Source: JAZUCL01 sp045639125 (GTDB lineage Bacteria; Bacillota; Clostridia; Oscillospirales; QAMX01). From it: a DNA stretch of 64,000 nucleotides. The stretch lies in NCBI GenBank assembly GCA_045639125.1, contig JAZUCL010000011.1, positions 1-64,000 of the forward strand, in the 5' to 3' direction. The position numbers were made by a program, and so were the translations under genes. The notes under the pieces are model-generated. The model was given only the letters and a program-made list of their open reading frames with translations. It searched no databases and had not been told where the DNA came from. Below are positions 59,453-64,000 of this stretch, one piece after another. Within the stretch, counting starts at the first letter, position 1; each line of letters begins with the position of its first letter.

Positions 59453-60508
59453 ATGGGATATAACAAAATTATACTTGGTGGCAATCAAGTGTGTGACTTT
59501 TTGTACATAACGACATCGGCAGACGACCAAATTCAATTCCAAGATATTGATAAAGAGCCAGATGGGTGGCATGACGGTACTATTATGTTGGCAAAATTTA
59601 ATAAAGATAATATGTCTGCGGGCAACTCTTCATTAACAGAAAATATTAATGGTTACGAAATTAGAAGGAGAACTGGGGACAATCCACATACAGAATATGT
59701 GGGAACAGTTAAAGAATATTCAGATAACCCAAGCCCTAAAAAATATATTATCGACTATATGGTAAAAAACAACACGGATTACACTTATTATTTATATCCC
59801 TCCGCAACGCATTCTAATAACGGCATTTTGCTTTCCCCTTCTGTTACAAGCGATGTAAAAACAGATTGGGGTTATTGGAGTTTGTTGGTTGTTGACGAAT
59901 CCGAAGAGGAGAATGTGTTTTATCTCAATAAAATGTTTAAGTTTGAATTAAATATAACCACAAACCCGATGAGTAATAATGCGTCGGTTTCTGTATTGCA
60001 AAATTTTACAAAATACCCCACTATTCAGTATGGTACTGCAAACTATTGGAGTGGTGGATTAAGTGCTTTGTGTGGCTATGTGTCTTGTGTTAATGGTGAG
60101 TATGTGCAAACTCCGGATATGGTTGAAGAACTTAAGAAATTAACAAGCGACACAAGGCGTAAGTTCTTAAAAGATATTGAGGGCAACATATTGGAGGTTA
60201 AAATTACTTCCCCAATTAGTATAACAGCAAACGACAACCTGATTCAATCCGTAAAGACGGCTAAAATCTCTTGGACTGAAGTTGGAGAGATTTCAGGGAT
60301 ATCAATCATTAATAATCCTAACACCTCCGTAACGAACTGGAATCTTACAAAAACAGGCGAGGTCGTACCCTATATTGATGACGTATGGGATGATCACTCC
60401 AGTTGGAACAACTCATACAAGTGGACAGCAAAAGAAGACGTATTGCAAACTAAAGAATCTAATATGGGTAGAGAAATATATTACGTAGAAGGTGGTGTCA
60501 ATGATTAA
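59453..60508 (+). CDS. 351-residue tail-tip protein
   Basis: MGYNKIILGGNQVCDFLYITTSADDQIQFQDIDKEPDGWHDGTIML..., beta-rich. Follows the previous gene by four bases with ribosome site AAGGAGGAATAATTGC. Part of the baseplate/tail-tip group. Confidence 0.55.
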   Translation: MGYNKIILGGNQVCDFLYITTSADDQIQFQDIDKEPDGWHDGTIMLAKFNKDNMSAGNSSLTENINGYEIRRRTGDNPHTEYVGTVKEYSDNPSPKKYIIDYMVKNNTDYTYYLYPSATHSNNGILLSPSVTSDVKTDWGYWSLLVVDESEEENVFYLNKMFKFELNITTNPMSNNASVSVLQNFTKYPTIQYGTANYWSGGLSALCGYVSCVNGEYVQTPDMVEELKKLTSDTRRKFLKDIEGNILEVKITSPISITANDNLIQSVKTAKISWTEVGEISGISIINNPNTSVTNWNLTKTGEVVPYIDDVWDDHSSWNNSYKWTAKEDVLQTKESNMGREIYYVEGGVND

Positions 60509-60610
60509 GACATGGGAAACTAGTGCGAGCGGTGGCGATATATGCAGATAACTGGAATAACAACAGCATATATATACCGTTTTCCCGTTTGACGGAAAGG
60601 TAGTAATAAA

Positions 60611-61891
60611 ATGAGTTTTGACAGATATTTAAAGGTAATAAAAGAGGATTTTCGCCCGGCTATTAAAGTAGAATGGTTAAACCCCGATGAATCTGTAAAT
60701 TTTGAATTTACAAATGCTCTATACAAAATTGATGTGGATTTAAGTGTTAATTACACCAATGGTAGTAGACGAAGTTGCACTTTAACCCTAAATAATGACA
60801 GAAATGTATTTCCCGTTGATTTTGACAATATATGGATAGGTCAAAAGTTCAAACTTTGGATGGGGGTATATTTAGATGAAAAGACTCCTTATTATTTTCC
60901 ACAAGGAGTCTTTTATGTTACCAATCCAAGTGATACTTATAACCCAGACACAAGAACAGTTACAATAAATGGGGCAGACAAGTGGGTTTATCTGGATGGT
61001 ACTCTATTCGGAATGTTGTCTGGCACTTATCAAACCAGCGTAGATGTTAACTTATATTCCGCGATAAGAGGACTTTTGAAATTATCAAGGTTTAAAGATG
61101 ATTTCGGTGGAACAGACAATAAAGAGGAAATGATAGATCCTATTCCCCCATTATTGTCTCCCGCTTTTATAAATAAAACAGCCAAAATGACAACAATAAA
61201 TAAAGACACTGGTAAAACACAAACGATAGAGAAGAGTGTTTTGGATTGCCCATATACGGCGGTTGTTGAAAGAGGCGGAACACTTGCAGATGTTTTGTTA
61301 GAATATGCCACTATTTTGTGTGCTAACATATATTACGACGCGAATGGTAGGCTTGTTTTAGAACCCATGATTGATACAGCCGAAGATATAACAGACACAA
61401 ACAAAGAAATTCTTTGGCATTATACTGTTGACGAGAAAACATTTTTAGGTCTTACGCAGAAACACGATTTTGAAAAAATTCATAATGACTTTATAGTATT
61501 AGGTAATATTGTGAACGGTTATCAATTTAAGGGCAGAGTCCAAAATCGCAACCCTTTAAGCAATACCTGCGTACAAAAAATAGGTTTGAGAACGAGGGAG
61601 CCATACGAAGATAACCAGTATTACTCTGATGAACAGTGCATTGAATTAGCCAAATACTATGCGAAAACCGACACTGTACTGCAAAAGAGTGGAGATATTA
61701 CGTCGGTAACGCTGTATCATTTAGATGTCAACAAATTGGTGGCGGTATCTACGCCAAATAATAATATGTCAAAAGAGTTATTTTTGATTACAGGATTTTC
61801 TCTGTCTGCATCTGGGGAAATGACATTGAATATTGCAAGCGTCAACATTCTACAAGATTTTAAGGTTGTGGAGGCACAAGTGTATGAATAA
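60611..61891 (+). CDS. 426-residue tail hub-like protein
   Basis: MSFDRYLKVIKEDFRPAIKVEWLNPDESVNFEFTNALYKIDVDLSVNYTNGSRRSCTLTLNN... resembles phage baseplate hub proteins that begin with a first domain binding the tail tube (FKLWMGVYLDEKTPYYFPQGVFYVTNPS). Between 60509 and 60610 there is only a possible 16-codon frame (60501-60551). Confidence 0.6.
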   Translation: MSFDRYLKVIKEDFRPAIKVEWLNPDESVNFEFTNALYKIDVDLSVNYTNGSRRSCTLTLNNDRNVFPVDFDNIWIGQKFKLWMGVYLDEKTPYYFPQGVFYVTNPSDTYNPDTRTVTINGADKWVYLDGTLFGMLSGTYQTSVDVNLYSAIRGLLKLSRFKDDFGGTDNKEEMIDPIPPLLSPAFINKTAKMTTINKDTGKTQTIEKSVLDCPYTAVVERGGTLADVLLEYATILCANIYYDANGRLVLEPMIDTAEDITDTNKEILWHYTVDEKTFLGLTQKHDFEKIHNDFIVLGNIVNGYQFKGRVQNRNPLSNTCVQKIGLRTREPYEDNQYYSDEQCIELAKYYAKTDTVLQKSGDITSVTLYHLDVNKLVAVSTPNNNMSKELFLITGFSLSASGEMTLNIASVNILQDFKVVEAQVYE

Positions 61892-62162
61892 CAAGCAAGT
61901 TGAAGAATTTGTAAATATACTATACCCTTTCTTTTTAAAAAAAATGAGAAATGACGGGTATTTTAAGAATAATGTAAAAATGAAGAATGCAACTGTTGTT
62001 AAGTCAGCAGAAATAGAAGAAGATGTTGAAGTAAGATTGCCTTATGATACAACTTCTTTTTTTGTTCGTAATGAAACAGGCAAAACGTTAAAGGAAGGCG
62101 ATTTAGTTTGTATTATGTATTGGGTTGATTTAAAAAATGCGGTTGCAATATTTAAGGTTTAA
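61884..62162 (+). CDS. 92-residue tail protein
   Basis: MNNKQVEEFVNILYPFFLKKMRNDGYFKNNVKMKNATVVKSAEIEEDVEVRLPYDTTSFFVRNETGKTLKEGDLVCIMYWVDLKNAVAIFKV. The start overlaps the previous stop. Small beta protein of the baseplate region (OB-like composition). Confidence 0.6.
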   Translation: MNNKQVEEFVNILYPFFLKKMRNDGYFKNNVKMKNATVVKSAEIEEDVEVRLPYDTTSFFVRNETGKTLKEGDLVCIMYWVDLKNAVAIFKV

Positions 62163-62179
62163 TAGGAGGAATATATATT

Positions 62180-62605
62180 ATGGCTTATGAAAAGAAAGTT
62201 TGGTATAACGACGGCATATTACCCGACGATGCACCCGAAGGAACTGTCGCTCCTCATTTAGATGCCGAAAATATGAATCGAATTGAAGAGGGAATTGAAG
62301 AGGCTTTGAGTTCTGTGAGTGCCCATACTCATTCAAAAGACGATGTTGGTCTTAGTGATGTTGACAACACTTCAGATGCAAATAAACCCGTATCAGATGC
62401 ACAAAAAACCGCAATAGCAGATGCAAAGAAAGCAGGAACAGACGCACAAAGCAATTTGAATACTCATACATCAAACAAGTCAAACCCACATAAAGTAACT
62501 ATTTCTCAGATAGGAGCTGCACCAGCTTATGGTTATGGCACAGAAGACCTTAAAGCAGGAACGAGCAATTTAGGAACTGGCAAACTCTACTTTGTCTACG
62601 AGTAA
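62180..62605 (+). CDS. short tail-fibre/collar protein
   Basis: 141 residues: WYNDGILPDDAPEGTVAPHLDAENMNRIEEGIEEAL, then the phage tail-repeat HTHSKDDVGLSDVDNTSDANKPVSDA and THTSNKSNPHKVTISQIGAAP. These motifs are typical of tail-fibre proteins of gut Firmicutes phages. Confidence 0.75.
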   Translation: MAYEKKVWYNDGILPDDAPEGTVAPHLDAENMNRIEEGIEEALSSVSAHTHSKDDVGLSDVDNTSDANKPVSDAQKTAIADAKKAGTDAQSNLNTHTSNKSNPHKVTISQIGAAPAYGYGTEDLKAGTSNLGTGKLYFVYE

Positions 62606-62617
62606 GGTGGTGCTTAT

Positions 62618-63760
62618 ATGAGCAAAGGAGTTTACATAGGTGTAGTCAATAAAGCGAGAAAGGTAAACAAAATATATGTTGGTGTAAATGGTATTGCTAG
62701 AAGAATTAAGAAGGCGTATATCGGTATAGGCGGTATTGCCAGACCATGTTTAAATAGTGATTTGGTGTATTATGGAACTACCGAAACGCCTTTAAGTTCG
62801 GGTAGGTTTAATTTAGCCGCAACAACAGTTGGAAATTATGCTTTGTTTGGCGGTGGTGAGTGGGCTGGTAGCAGCTTGTCAAATGCGACAGATGCCTATA
62901 ACACATCTTTAACAAAAGAGGCTAATGTGCCATCTCTAGTTTCACAAAGAAGTATCTTAGCAGCAATAACGATTGGTGATTATGCATTATTTGCTGGCGG
63001 AAATGAAGGTGGAGGTACGTCTTCAACCATAGTAGATGTTTACTACTCATCTTTAACAAAAGAAAGAATATTTTTAACCTATTCAAGATACGGTTTAGCA
63101 GCAACAACGATTGAGGGTTATGCATTATTTGGTGGTGGTAGTAGTCATGGAGATGTTAGTGGATATTCAAATGCAGTAGAAGCCTATAATGAATCTCTAA
63201 CGAAATTCGAGTTTTTGCAACCTTTATCAGAAAAAAGAACAGGTTTAGCCGCAACAACAGTTGGAGTGCGGGCTTTGTTTGGCGGTGGTTTCAATGGAGG
63301 TTATTCAAGCACGGTAGATGTTTATGATGCATCTTTAACGCTATCAGCAGCAGAGTCTTTAACTACACCAAGATACGGCTTGGCTGCAGTAACAGTTGGT
63401 GATTATGCATTATTTGCTGGCGGAAATGAAGGTAGTGAATATTCAGACGAAATATGTGTTTACGACCCATCTTCAACGAAAATAGAAACTTCGCCGCCAA
63501 GCTTAAGTTTAGGTAGACTGGGTTTAGCAGCAACAACGATTGAGGGTTATGCATTATTTGGTGGCGGTTGTAGTGGTAGTAGTAACAAAGCCAGTTTTTC
63601 AAGCACGGTAGATGTTTATGATGCATCATTAACAAGAATCGTCGCAACATCTTTAGCTATACCAAGAGAATATTTAGCCGCAACAACAGTTGGAAATTAT
63701 GCTTTGTTTGGCGGTGGTAGGGGTGGTAATACAAATATAGTAGATGTTTATACAAACTAA
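62618..63760 (+). CDS. kelch-repeat protein, probable receptor-binding protein
   Basis: 380 residues. After an N-terminal part (KGVYIGVVNKARKVNKIYVGVNGIARRIKKAYIGIGG) there are seven repeats of about 45 residues of the form RxGLAATTVGxYALFGGG...STVDVYDASLT. This is a kelch-type beta-propeller, well suited to bind a host receptor. Several repeats are nearly identical at DNA level (GGTTTAGCAGCAACAACGAT recurs), so recombination between repeats could shift specificity. Confidence 0.8.
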   Translation: MSKGVYIGVVNKARKVNKIYVGVNGIARRIKKAYIGIGGIARPCLNSDLVYYGTTETPLSSGRFNLAATTVGNYALFGGGEWAGSSLSNATDAYNTSLTKEANVPSLVSQRSILAAITIGDYALFAGGNEGGGTSSTIVDVYYSSLTKERIFLTYSRYGLAATTIEGYALFGGGSSHGDVSGYSNAVEAYNESLTKFEFLQPLSEKRTGLAATTVGVRALFGGGFNGGYSSTVDVYDASLTLSAAESLTTPRYGLAAVTVGDYALFAGGNEGSEYSDEICVYDPSSTKIETSPPSLSLGRLGLAATTIEGYALFGGGCSGSSNKASFSSTVDVYDASLTRIVATSLAIPREYLAATTVGNYALFGGGRGGNTNIVDVYTN

Positions 63761-63773
63761 AAAGGGGTAAATT

Positions 63774-64000
63774 ATGAAAAGATATAAAATTTGGAATAAA
63801 AAAGATAATATATTAACGCCTATAGGCGAGGTTTTAACACCTGAACAATGGATAGAACGCTATCCGATTGCGGGAATCGAAAGCGTTGCGGTAGTGTGTG
63901 CAAACGGCGAAATTAACGGAGCGTTTTTTGGAACGCTGGGTTCGATGGTAGAAACATACGAAAGACAAGATGTTGATTTTTCAACCTGTATTACCGATGA
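63774..64000 (+). CDS. tail/baseplate protein, cut by the window edge
   Basis: MKRYKIWNKKDNILTPIGEVLTPEQWIERYPIAGIESVAVVCANGEINGAFFGTLGSMVETYERQDVDF..., incomplete at the 3' end. Ribosome site AAAGGGGTAAATT. Small proteins of this type commonly follow receptor-binding proteins in Firmicutes phages. Confidence 0.65.
   Translation, partial: MKRYKIWNKKDNILTPIGEVLTPEQWIERYPIAGIESVAVVCANGEINGAFFGTLGSMVETYERQDVDFSTCITD

Noticed and set aside
60501..60551. 16-codon frame between two tail genes
   Set aside because: It begins ATGATTAAGACATGG but is very short and has no family; noted only.

Overview
The window is most of a low-GC temperate tailed-phage (siphovirus-type) genome, or a prophage, from a Clostridia host. 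The evidence is the AT-rich composition, strong GGAGG-type ribosome sites, consensus sigma-A-like promoters (TTGACA-17-TATAAT) and a complete terminase-portal-protease-capsid-tail-lysis gene order. A 16S-rRNA-like sequence near 24.8-25.0 kb has the signature of Clostridia 16S (Ruminococcus/Oscillospirales-like, judged from memory).

Layout. 0.17-5.2 kb (minus strand): a tyrosine recombinase, then two paralogous immunity-type modules. Each has a 59-residue ribbon-helix-helix (RHH) repressor, an opposite-strand small RNA with its own promoter and terminator, a small helical protein and a Bro-N/KilAC antirepressor. The antirepressor of the first module is destroyed by an HNH homing endonuclease. 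5.7-11.9 kb (minus): an early operon of small proteins, HNH endonucleases and an ArdA antirestriction protein. 11.9-13.4 kb: two divergent control regions, one with a Cro-like protein and one with an Arc-like protein. 13.4-14.4 kb is non-coding. 14.4-22 kb (plus): GIY-YIG remnants, an SF2 helicase, a probable two-barrel RNA-polymerase-fold protein, a metallophosphatase and HU. 22.0-25.4 kb: an initiator-like tRNA-CAU, a structured RNA leader with a PD-(D/E)XK-type homing endonuclease, a second tyrosine recombinase, and a minus-strand transcription unit that encodes a 54-residue membrane peptide followed by a condensed, sense-orientation mini-16S rRNA. 25.5-64 kb (plus): head, neck, tail and lysis genes, tape measure, distal tail proteins, and host-contact proteins including a kelch-repeat protein.

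The tape-measure gene is split by a ~6.8 kb insertion (about 46458-53248). Its 5' end is a group I intron ribozyme core (P1, P3, P6, P7 and P8 can be paired by eye). Its remaining ~6.2 kb carries cargo in both orientations: a two-TM protein, an HExxH metallopeptidase, three related zinc-ribbon proteins and a third complete RHH/sRNA/antirepressor module. Splicing would restore a ~2,324-residue tape-measure protein.

Three items deserve first attention: the mini-16S transcription unit, whose leader and trailer pair over 17 bp and which ends in the anti-Shine-Dalgarno sequence; the three P22-immI-like switches with different operators; and the giant cargo-carrying group I intron. A fourth theme is repeated use of AUA/AUU start codons behind good Shine-Dalgarno sites, in a phage that also carries an initiator-like tRNA. 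All readings come from the sequence alone, without searches, so family calls are from motifs and memory.
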